This document shows, piece by piece, positions 1 through 5,331 of a stretch of 5,760 nucleotides of DNA; the stretch's first letter is position 1, and the number at the start of each line of letters is the position of its first letter. Location of the stretch: positions 1 to 5,760 of the forward strand of contig JAGNOB010000140.1 of the NCBI GenBank assembly GCA_017990305.1, in the 5' to 3' direction. The notes under the pieces are model-generated. The model searched no databases, was not told the DNA's origin, and worked only from the letters and a program-made list of their open reading frames with translations. The position numbers and the translations under genes were made by a program. Source of the DNA: Leucobacter sp. (GTDB lineage Bacteria; Actinomycetota; Actinomycetes; Actinomycetales; Microbacteriaceae).

Positions 1-391
1 CAGTCAGCGTGCCTGCGAGCTCGGAGAACACACGGGAAGAGTGCTGCCCGCTTACGAGAATGCTCGCATAGCTGCGGCTGAGCTTCGGCTGTTGGGTGAA
101 GAGTTCTGCGAATGGCCTGAAAAGGAGGGTAAGCCGCTCTGCGCACGGGGCTGCGCGCGCTGTGGTGTCTACGGGCCGGGCGTTGTGGATCTTGGCTATT
201 CGATTGTCAAAAACCGAAACGAGTAGGGCGTTTTTGTCGCCGACTGACATGACTGTTCCGACGCTGAGGCCCGCGGCAGCGGCGATGTCCTTGACCGTGG
301 TATCGGCGAACCCGAATGTGGCGAAGAGTCGTTCGGCCGCATCGAGCACCTGAGCGACTGATGTGCGGCGTTGAAGCTGGCGTGAGCGCAT
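1..391 (-). CDS. TetR/AcrR-family transcriptional repressor, N-terminal part (C-terminus beyond the window)
   Basis: Read on the minus strand from ATG at 391-389, the frame stays open for 130 codons to the window edge. Residues 12-60 form the TetR DNA-binding domain: a first helix (VAQVLDAAERLFATFGF) followed by a helix-turn-helix (TTVKDIAAAAGLSVGTV) and the typical K-x-A-L-L start of helix 4. The family's usual Y-x-Y-F after G-T-V is replaced by the shorter M-S-V-G-D. The visible ligand-binding part begins near residue 62 and gives no hint of the inducer. A GGAGG ribosome binding site lies 5 nt before the ATG, which fixes the start. Two adjacent palindromes just upstream (418-442) are probably its own operator, so autorepression is expected (inferred). 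The gene lies downstream of serC on the same strand but is separated from it by a terminator. The target genes are unknown and may lie to the left of the window. Confidence 0.9.
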   Translation of the reverse strand, partial: MRSRQLQRRTSVAQVLDAAERLFATFGFADTTVKDIAAAAGLSVGTVMSVGDKNALLVSVFDNRIAKIHNARPVDTTARAAPCAERLTLLFRPFAELFTQQPKLSRSYASILVSGQHSSRVFSELAGTLT

Positions 392-396
392 CCAAA

Positions 397-401
397 CCTC
401 C
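397..401 (-). promoter_or_regulatory. Ribosome binding site of the TetR gene
   Basis: GGAGG on the minus strand, 5 nt before the ATG at 391. It is the only good Shine-Dalgarno sequence here, so it decides the start codon. Confidence 0.75.
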
Positions 402-417
402 GGGCAAATGATTAAAG

Positions 418-442
418 TGAACTAGTTCAGTGAACGCGTTCA
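418..442. promoter_or_regulatory. Tandem palindromic operator for the TetR-family repressor
   Basis: Two perfect 12-bp palindromes, TGAACTAGTTCA (418-429) and TGAACGCGTTCA (431-442), are separated by one G. They share the form TGAAC-nn-GTTCA, and the inner half-sites also form a third inverted repeat, GTTCA-n-TGAAC. This gives four half-sites in 25 bp, centred 13 bp apart. They lie 27-51 bp upstream of the TetR start codon, right after a candidate -10 box. Short palindromes of this kind are common TetR-family operators. Binding by the adjacent TetR protein is inferred. Confidence 0.75.
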
Positions 443-447
443 GCCTA
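442..447 (-). promoter_or_regulatory. Candidate -10 box of the TetR gene
   Basis: TAGGCT on the minus strand fits the actinobacterial TAnnnT pattern and touches the operator palindromes, so a start about 7 nt downstream would fall inside the operator. The -35 region is weak: only a CTGGCG-like hexamer lies about 17 bp upstream. The identical 8-mer GTTAGGCT forms the -10 region of the peptidase gene at 4015-4022. Confidence 0.4.
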
Positions 448-495
448 ACACGCCGCTTGCCCAGCGCCAGCCCGTTTCCTGCGCGAGACACAGAA

Positions 496-524
496 GGGGC
501 CTCCCGCGCGTAGCAGGAGGCCCC
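496..524 (-). terminator. Rho-independent-type terminator of serC
   Basis: A perfect 9-bp GC-rich stem (GGGGCCTCC at 496-504 paired with GGAGGCCCC at 516-524) with an 11-nt loop begins 24 bp beyond the serC stop codon. On the minus strand it is followed by TTCTGTGTC, a poor T-tract, as is common in high-GC actinobacteria. It separates serC from the TetR gene on the same strand. Confidence 0.8.
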
Positions 525-547
525 CTCGTATTCGTTAGTACGCGCCG

Positions 548-1672
548 TTAGAGTCGATCGAGGATGTAGTCGATCGCGCCGGTGAGCGTGCGCACGTCAT
601 CGGGGTCGATCGAGGTAAAGGTCGCGATGCGCAGCTGGTTGCGGCCCAGCTTGCGGTAGGGCTCCGTGTCAACGATCCCGTTGGCGCGAAGCGCCTTTGA
701 GATCGCCGAAGCGTCGATCGATTCGTCGAAGTCGATCGTCGCGACGACCTGCGAGCGGTGCGCAGGGTCGGTGACGAACGGTGTCGCGACCTCGGACTTT
801 TCAGCCCAGTCGTAGAGCACACCGGAGGACTCGGCGGTGCGCGCTGAAGCCCAGGTGAGGCCGCCGTTGTCGTTGATCCAACGCACCTGCTCCTCCATGA
901 GCGCGAGCGTTGCAAGCGCAGGGGTGTTCAGCGTCTGGTTCAGGCGCGAGTTCGAGACGGCACCAGCGAGGTTCAACGACTCCGGGATGTAGCGATCACC
1001 GTTGGTCTGACGCTCAATGCGCTCAATTGCAGCGGGTGACACCAGGGCGAACCAGAGACCACCGTCCGACGCGAAGTTCTTCTGCGGTGAGAAGTAATAG
1101 ACGTCGGTCTCAGCGGCATCGAAGTCGATGCCGCCGGCGGCACTCGTCGCATCGACCACGGTGAGTGCTCCCGGATCGACATCGGGGCCGGATGCGCGAC
1201 GCACCTCGGCCATCACGCCCGTCGACGTCTCATTGTGTGGGTATGCGTAGAGATCGATACCTGACTGGGGGAGGATCTCGGAGCGCGAACCCGGCTCGGC
1301 CTGTCGGATCACAGGTTCTTCGAGGAACGGAGCGGCGGCAGCAGCGATACCGAACTTCGCACCGAACTCACCAAACGTCAGGTGCTGGCTGCGGCGCGAG
1401 ATCAGCGAGTGAACAGCCGAATCCCAGAACGAGGTCGCTCCGCCATTGGCTAGGAGGATCTCGTAGCCCTCGGGTGCGCGGAAGAGATCGGCAAGCCCCG
1501 AGCGCAGGCTTCCAACGAGATCCTTCACGGGTGCCTGGCGGTGAGAGGTGCCGAGCACCGTCGGCTGCAGGCTGGTGAGGAATGCGAGCTGTTCGTCGCG
1601 GATCTTCGACGGGCCGCAACCAAAACGTCCGTCGGCGGGAATGAGTGATGATGGAAGTTCTATGGCGGCCAT
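548..1672 (-). CDS. serC: Phosphoserine aminotransferase, actinobacterial type (EC 2.6.1.52)
   Basis: This 374-residue cytosolic PLP enzyme converts 3-phosphohydroxypyruvate and glutamate to O-phosphoserine and 2-oxoglutarate, the second step of serine synthesis. The N-terminus (PADGRFGCGPSK, residues 12-23) and the overall length fit the actinobacterial SerC branch. Visible active-site elements are GTSHRQ (41-46) with the substrate-binding His-Arg pair, the PLP-stacking Trp83, Asp174 in VVDATSAAGG for the pyridine nitrogen, and the Schiff-base Lys198 in FSPQKNF. The frame stays open upstream to an ATG at 2152. I chose the ATG at 1672 because family similarity begins there and because the -10 box TAGAAT ends 7 nt before it, which predicts a leaderless mRNA. 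No ribosome binding site is visible. The gene is divergent from the DtxR-type regulator, with 162 bp between the start codons, and ends in its own terminator. Confidence 0.95.
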   Translation of the reverse strand: MAAIELPSSLIPADGRFGCGPSKIRDEQLAFLTSLQPTVLGTSHRQAPVKDLVGSLRSGLADLFRAPEGYEILLANGGATSFWDSAVHSLISRRSQHLTFGEFGAKFGIAAAAAPFLEEPVIRQAEPGSRSEILPQSGIDLYAYPHNETSTGVMAEVRRASGPDVDPGALTVVDATSAAGGIDFDAAETDVYYFSPQKNFASDGGLWFALVSPAAIERIERQTNGDRYIPESLNLAGAVSNSRLNQTLNTPALATLALMEEQVRWINDNGGLTWASARTAESSGVLYDWAEKSEVATPFVTDPAHRSQVVATIDFDESIDASAISKALRANGIVDTEPYRKLGRNQLRIATFTSIDPDDVRTLTGAIDYILDRL

Positions 1673-1679
1673 ACGCCCA

Positions 1680-1685
1680 ATTCTA
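1680..1685 (-). promoter_or_regulatory. -10 box of serC, predicting a leaderless transcript
   Basis: TAGAAT on the minus strand matches the consensus TATAAT at five of six positions. Seven bases (TGGGCGT) separate it from the serC ATG, so a normal start distance puts transcription initiation on the A of ATG. No convincing -35 hexamer is seen 16-18 bp upstream. The lack of a Shine-Dalgarno sequence is consistent with leaderless translation, which is well known in actinobacteria. Confidence 0.6.
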
Positions 1686-1732
1686 GGGAGTAACTGGTGC
1701 TCGTGCCGCCATGGACCGACCGCGATTCTGGT

Positions 1733-1742
1733 GGCCATGGCC
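1733..1742. repeat. 10-bp palindrome in the serC/dtxR intergenic region
   Basis: GGCCATGGCC is a perfect palindrome about midway between the two divergent start codons. The core GCCATGG also occurs at 1709-1715, giving two copies about 26 bp apart. It could be a regulator site for either gene, but a short GC-rich palindrome is also plausible by chance. Confidence 0.25.
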
Positions 1743-1773
1743 GAATACTGTGGCCGAGTGGCTGAACTCTTGC

Positions 1774-1802
1774 GTGAGTGCGCGCCCGAGATGTCGTAAG
1801 CT
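1774..1802 (+). promoter_or_regulatory. Candidate promoter of the DtxR/IdeR gene
   Basis: TAAGCT (1797-1802) fits TAnnnT and lies 17 bp after GTGAGT (1774-1779), a weak -35 match. It would give a leader of about 25 nt before the TTG start. Only the -10 element is reasonably convincing. Confidence 0.3.
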
Positions 1803-1823
1803 GGGGATACGCAGACGGCTTGT

Positions 1824-1828
1824 AGGGG
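1824..1828 (+). promoter_or_regulatory. Ribosome binding site supporting the TTG start of the DtxR/IdeR gene
   Basis: AGGGG lies 6 nt before TTG at 1835. It supports this start over the in-frame ATG at 1862, which would remove the metal-ligand Met10. Confidence 0.6.
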
Positions 1829-1834
1829 TATACA

Positions 1835-2524
1835 TTGACGGACCTGATTGACACCACCGAGATGTACCTTCGAACGATCCTCGAGCTCGAGGAAGAAGGC
1901 ATCGTGCCGCTGCGCGCGCGCATCTCGGAGCGACTGAGCCACTCTGGCCCGACGGTTTCGCAGACCATTGCTCGGATGGAGCGGCTGGGGCTCGTGATCG
2001 TAACTGGCGATCGACAGCTTGAGTTCACTGAAGAAGGGCGGGCGCGGGCAATCCGTGTCATGCGCAAGCACCGGCTCGCTGAGCGGCTGCTCGCTGACGT
2101 CATCGGCCTTGAGTGGGAATTCGTGCACGAAGAGGCATGCCGCTGGGAGCACGTGATGAGCGAGCAGGTCGAGTTGAAGCTGCTGAGCATCCTTGACCGT
2201 CCGACCGTGTCTCCGTACGGCAACCGTATTCCAGGGCTAGAAGAGCTCGGTGCACGGCCGGCCCCGCCGCTCGACAGAAATGAAGTCGGGATCATCGACT
2301 GGCTTGCCCAGCCGCACAACCCGACTCGAGTCACCATCCGACGCCTGGCTGAGCCGGCGCAGAACGAGCCCGAGCTGCTTGCCCAGCTCTCAACCGCCGG
2401 CGTGGTTCCCGGCAATACAGCTTCTCTCACCCGCACAGGCGATCTTGTTCGTGTGGCAGTGGAAGGAAACAGTGAAGCCATCGACATTCCTGTGGAGGTG
2501 GCGGCACACATTTTCGTCTCATAG
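1835..2524 (+). CDS. ideR: DtxR/IdeR-family iron-dependent transcriptional repressor
   Basis: This 229-residue cytosolic regulator belongs to the family that, when loaded with Fe(II), dimerises on 19-bp iron boxes to repress iron uptake and control iron storage. Residues 1-73 are the winged helix (ARISERLSHSGPTVSQTIARME), 74-140 the dimerisation and metal domain (MRKHRLAERLL, then HEEACRWEHVM), and about 150-229 an SH3-like domain. With the TTG start, the metal ligands fall at the same numbers as in Corynebacterium diphtheriae DtxR: Met10, Cys102, Glu105 and His106 in one site and His79, Glu83 and His98 in the other. Glu173 and Gln176 align with DtxR Glu170 and Gln173. Cys102 and the SH3 domain point to the iron-sensing branch rather than short MntR proteins. 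The C-terminal third is the most divergent part. The gene is divergent from serC and 100 bp upstream of gdhA. Iron specificity is inferred. Confidence 0.92.
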   Translation: MTDLIDTTEMYLRTILELEEEGIVPLRARISERLSHSGPTVSQTIARMERLGLVIVTGDRQLEFTEEGRARAIRVMRKHRLAERLLADVIGLEWEFVHEEACRWEHVMSEQVELKLLSILDRPTVSPYGNRIPGLEELGARPAPPLDRNEVGIIDWLAQPHNPTRVTIRRLAEPAQNEPELLAQLSTAGVVPGNTASLTRTGDLVRVAVEGNSEAIDIPVEVAAHIFVS

Positions 2525-2533
2525 ATGAGGCGG

Positions 2534-2562
2534 CGTCTACATTTACGAGAAATTCGTAGACG
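2534..2562. repeat. Inverted repeat in the gdhA upstream region
   Basis: The 7-bp arms CGTCTAC (2534-2540) and GTAGACG (2556-2562) are 15 bp apart. A competing smaller pair, TACGA/TCGTA (2544-2548 and 2554-2558), lies inside and overlaps the right arm. The TAnnnT hexamer TACATT (2538-2543) overlaps the left arm, so this could be an operator or alternative RNA structures at the gdhA promoter. There is no T-tract to make it a clear terminator for the upstream regulator gene. Confidence 0.35.
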
Positions 2563-2569
2563 TTCGAAA

Positions 2570-2600
2570 TCGCCAGTATTGGCGAGCCCATTTCCAATGG
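2570..2600 (+). promoter_or_regulatory. Two small consecutive hairpins in the gdhA leader
   Basis: TCGCCA-GTAT-TGGCGA (2570-2585) is a perfect 6-bp stem with a 4-nt loop. It is followed after 2 nt by CCATT-TCC-AATGG (2588-2600), a 5-bp stem with a 3-nt loop. Both sit just ahead of the ribosome binding site at 2613. They match no leader motif I recognise, and their role in gdhA expression is unknown. Confidence 0.35.
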
Positions 2601-2606
2601 AGCTGA

Positions 2607-3977
<1,371 letters not shown>

Positions 3978-3993
3978 TAGCTCGAATCCAAGC

Positions 3994-4022
3994 GTGACAA
4001 TTTCGTGATGTTCGGTTAGGCT
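3994..4022 (+). promoter_or_regulatory. Promoter of the NlpC/P60 peptidase gene
   Basis: GTGACA (3994-3999) matches TTGACA at five of six positions, and TAGGCT (4017-4022) fits TAnnnT, with an ideal 17-bp spacer. Transcription would start near 4029, giving a leader of about 60 nt. This is the best-formed promoter in the window. Confidence 0.65.
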
Positions 4023-4029
4023 TGGTCAA
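4011..4029 (+). promoter_or_regulatory. IdeR/DtxR iron-box-like half site over the peptidase promoter
   Basis: Compared by eye with the published IdeR box TTAGGTTAGGCTAACCTAA, this 19-mer agrees at 13 positions. The left half and core are nearly perfect (11 of the first 12) and the right half is poor. It covers the -10 box and the likely start site. The match may simply reflect the -10 sequence TTAGGCT, so this is only a candidate. Confidence 0.25.
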
Positions 4030-4076
4030 GTCTTAGCTTCGCGGCCGGTTCAGGGTCGCAAAAAAAGCACCAACGT

Positions 4077-4080
4077 AAGG
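4077..4080 (+). promoter_or_regulatory. Ribosome binding site of the peptidase gene
   Basis: AAGG within TAAGGTAG lies 10 nt before the GTG start, a somewhat long spacing. It supports GTG at 4091. Confidence 0.45.
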
Positions 4081-4090
4081 TAGATATTTC

Positions 4091-4852
4091 GTGAATTCAC
4101 AGCCCAATACCGAGGTCGTAGCTGCGACTCACCCCGCAGTATCGTCCAAGGCGAAGGTCAAGAAGATCGCACAGGTGAGCGGCGCCGCCGTCTTCACTTT
4201 CGCAATGTTCGGCACGCTCGCGTTGCCGGCATACGCGTTCAACGACACGGAAGCGCCGGTCGCGGCAGTAGCCGAATCACAGTCGATTAAGGTCACCGCT
4301 GGTCCCGCGCTTACCCAGATTGATGACATCCCGCTCGAGGTCGACACGTCGGTCGCTGAGCAGGAGCGTCGTGAAAAGCTCGTCGCTGAGGCTGAGAAGC
4401 GCTCCAAGGAGCTCGAGGCAGCGAAGCAGAACAGCGATAAGCCGGCCGGCGACGCATCGGCAGCAGCGGCTCCGAAGGCAGCTGAGATTCCTGCTGGTTC
4501 GGGCGCAAGTGGCCTCGTCGCTGCAGCCCTTGCCCAGGTTGGCGTGAGCCAGGACTGCACCGACCTTGTGCAGAACGCGCTCGCAGCTATCGGCCAGAGC
4601 GAGCGTCGCGATGCTGGCGGCTACGACCACGGCGTCAACGACTTCTTCCGTTACGGTGCTTCGGTTGACTACGTTCACGGCACCACGGCTCTTGCTCCCG
4701 GTGACCTCCTCATGTGGCCAGGCGCACCTCACGTTGCCGTCTACATCGGTGGCGGCCAGGCCGTGCACGGCGGATGGACCGGCGGTACGACCGTTGTCGC
4801 GGGCCTCAGCACTTACGCTGGACTGCCCACGCAGGTTGTTCGCATGAGCTAA
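4091..4852 (+). CDS. Secreted NlpC/P60-family cysteine peptidase, probable peptidoglycan hydrolase
   Basis: This 253-residue protein starts at GTG. It has a long basic N-region (to Lys25), a hydrophobic stretch at about 31-46 and a likely signal-peptidase site after Ala-Tyr-Ala49. Residues 86-114 are charged and look coiled-coil (EQERREKLVAEAEKRSKEL), followed by an Ala/Pro-rich linker to about 138. The C-terminal NlpC/P60-type domain (about 139-253) shows the nucleophile Cys156 in QDCTDLV, His214 in PHVAVYIGGG and a third polar residue, His226, in AVHGGW. Enzymes of this fold cleave peptide stems of peptidoglycan outside the membrane. The segment before the cysteine is short: the usual G-x-P-Y-x-W-G-G is absent, which marks a side branch of the family. 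The gene has its own promoter and a strong terminator. The exact bond cleaved, and catalytic activity itself, are not shown. Confidence 0.88.
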   Translation: MNSQPNTEVVAATHPAVSSKAKVKKIAQVSGAAVFTFAMFGTLALPAYAFNDTEAPVAAVAESQSIKVTAGPALTQIDDIPLEVDTSVAEQERREKLVAEAEKRSKELEAAKQNSDKPAGDASAAAAPKAAEIPAGSGASGLVAAALAQVGVSQDCTDLVQNALAAIGQSERRDAGGYDHGVNDFFRYGASVDYVHGTTALAPGDLLMWPGAPHVAVYIGGGQAVHGGWTGGTTVVAGLSTYAGLPTQVVRMS

Positions 4853-4863
4853 ATGCTTGATGA

Positions 4864-4899
4864 CAAGAGGGGCGCAGCTTACGAGCTGCGCCCCTCTTG
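4864..4899 (+). terminator. Strong intrinsic terminator after the peptidase gene
   Basis: A perfect 16-bp stem (4864-4879 with 4884-4899) is closed by the tetraloop TACG and followed by CGTTTTGTC. It begins 11 bp after the stop codon. The TACG loop belongs to the UNCG class. The stem is symmetric, but the T-tract lies on the plus-strand side. Confidence 0.92.
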
Positions 4900-4958
4900 C
4901 GTTTTGTCAGTGGAACACGTTCGCGCGACCGCGCCGATTTGTGTCTAGCTGACATGCC

Positions 4959-4980
4959 CTAGCGCACCCCGGTGCGCTAG
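4959..4980. repeat. Palindrome upstream of tRNA-Arg
   Basis: CTAGCGCACC and GGTGCGCTAG are perfect inverted arms separated by CC. As RNA this folds into a 9-bp stem with a CCCG loop. The right arm ends inside the candidate -10 box of the tRNA gene, so it is a possible operator or simply part of the promoter. There is no T-tract after it on the plus strand. Confidence 0.55.
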
Positions 4981-4983
4981 ACT
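4978..4983 (+). promoter_or_regulatory. Candidate -10 box of tRNA-Arg
   Basis: TAGACT fits TAnnnT and lies 28 nt before the mature tRNA 5' end, giving a plausible short precursor leader. No good -35 is seen at normal spacing. CTGACA at 4949-4954 resembles one but is 23 bp away. Confidence 0.4.
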
Positions 4984-5011
4984 CGTTGCTTGGCGCATGC
5001 GTGCGCCTTAC

Positions 5012-5084
5012 GCCTTGGTAGCTCAGTGGATAGAGCACTTCTCTCCTAAAGAAGGTGTCGGAGGTTCGATTCCTCTCCAGGGCA
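5012..5084 (+). tRNA. tRNA-Arg, anticodon CCU
   Basis: The 73 nt fold into a complete cloverleaf. The acceptor stem GCCTTGG/CCAGGGC has one G-U pair, the D stem is GCTC/GAGC, and the anticodon stem CTTCT/AGAAG encloses the loop CTCCTAA with anticodon CCT at 5045-5047. The variable loop is 5 nt, and the T arm is GGAGG-TTCGATT-CCTCT with one G-U pair. The discriminator is A and the 3' CCA is not encoded. It reads the AGG codon, a rare arginine codon in high-GC genomes. It is flanked by an upstream palindrome at the promoter and a downstream hairpin that probably ends transcription. Confidence 0.97.
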
Positions 5085-5096
5085 CATTGCATAGTG

Positions 5097-5141
5097 AATA
5101 TGGCCGTAGCTTCAGCACCGGGTGCTGGTTGCGGCCATATT
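5097..5141 (+). terminator. Compound hairpin after tRNA-Arg, probable terminator
   Basis: A 10-bp outer stem, AATATGGCCG (5097-5106) with CGGCCATATT (5132-5141), encloses an inner 6-bp stem, CAGCAC/GTGCTG (5113-5118 and 5122-5127). It begins 12 nt after the tRNA. It lacks a proper T-tract, so termination is inferred from position and stability. Confidence 0.6.
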
Positions 5142-5209
5142 GCGTTCCTGAGCTGCTGCGCGTTGAGGCTGACGATGGTCAAGGGGCGATCATTGCGCGC
5201 ACCTGAGGC

Positions 5210-5239
5210 TTGTCGACTGCAGTAGACATAACGTACAGT
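5210..5239 (+). promoter_or_regulatory. Candidate promoter with an internal palindrome, upstream of the TIGR03084-like gene
   Basis: TTGTCG (5210-5215) and TACAGT (5234-5239), 18 bp apart, resemble -35 and -10 elements. Between them GTCGACTG-CAGTAGAC (5212-5227) is an inverted repeat with one mismatched pair out of eight. A start near 5246 would give a leader of about 85 nt. The rest of 5142-5331 shows nothing else I can support. Confidence 0.3.
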
Positions 5240-5318
5240 TGTGGCATTGTCTCGTGGTGCGCTGACTCGGTGCGGTGTTCACCCATGGAGCTGGCCTGCT
5301 CATGCGGGCCCCAGACGT

Positions 5319-5326
5319 GAGAGGTG
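5319..5326 (+). promoter_or_regulatory. Ribosome binding site of the TIGR03084-like gene
   Basis: GAGAGGTG lies 5 nt before ATG at 5332, consistent with that start. Confidence 0.55.
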
Positions 5327-5331
5327 CCGAG

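Noticed and set aside
435..453. A second IdeR-box-like sequence (TTAGGCT core) upstream of the TetR gene.
   Set aside because: Only about 10 of 19 positions agree with the iron-box consensus. A -10 box plus the palindromic operator explains the sequence better.
207..491. A 94-codon minus-strand frame overlapping the TetR start.
   Set aside because: It is in a different frame from the TetR protein, has a His/Arg-rich translation without motifs, and would run through the operator palindromes.
1673..2152. N-terminal extension of the serC reading frame, open on the minus strand up to an ATG at 2152.
   Set aside because: It runs antisense to the DtxR/IdeR gene, its translation resembles no SerC sequence, and the leaderless promoter and family similarity both place the start at 1672.
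4060..4066. A run of seven A in a GC-rich genome, which would be a T-tract for minus-strand transcription.
   Set aside because: No stable hairpin lies on the side needed for a minus-strand terminator and no minus-strand gene is present. It is more likely an unstructured leader sequence.
3978..4090. Possible c-di-AMP (ydaO-type) riboswitch, which often precedes cell-wall hydrolase genes in actinobacteria.
   Set aside because: The region downstream of the promoter is only about 60 nt, too short for that fold, and I see none of its conserved blocks or long pairings.
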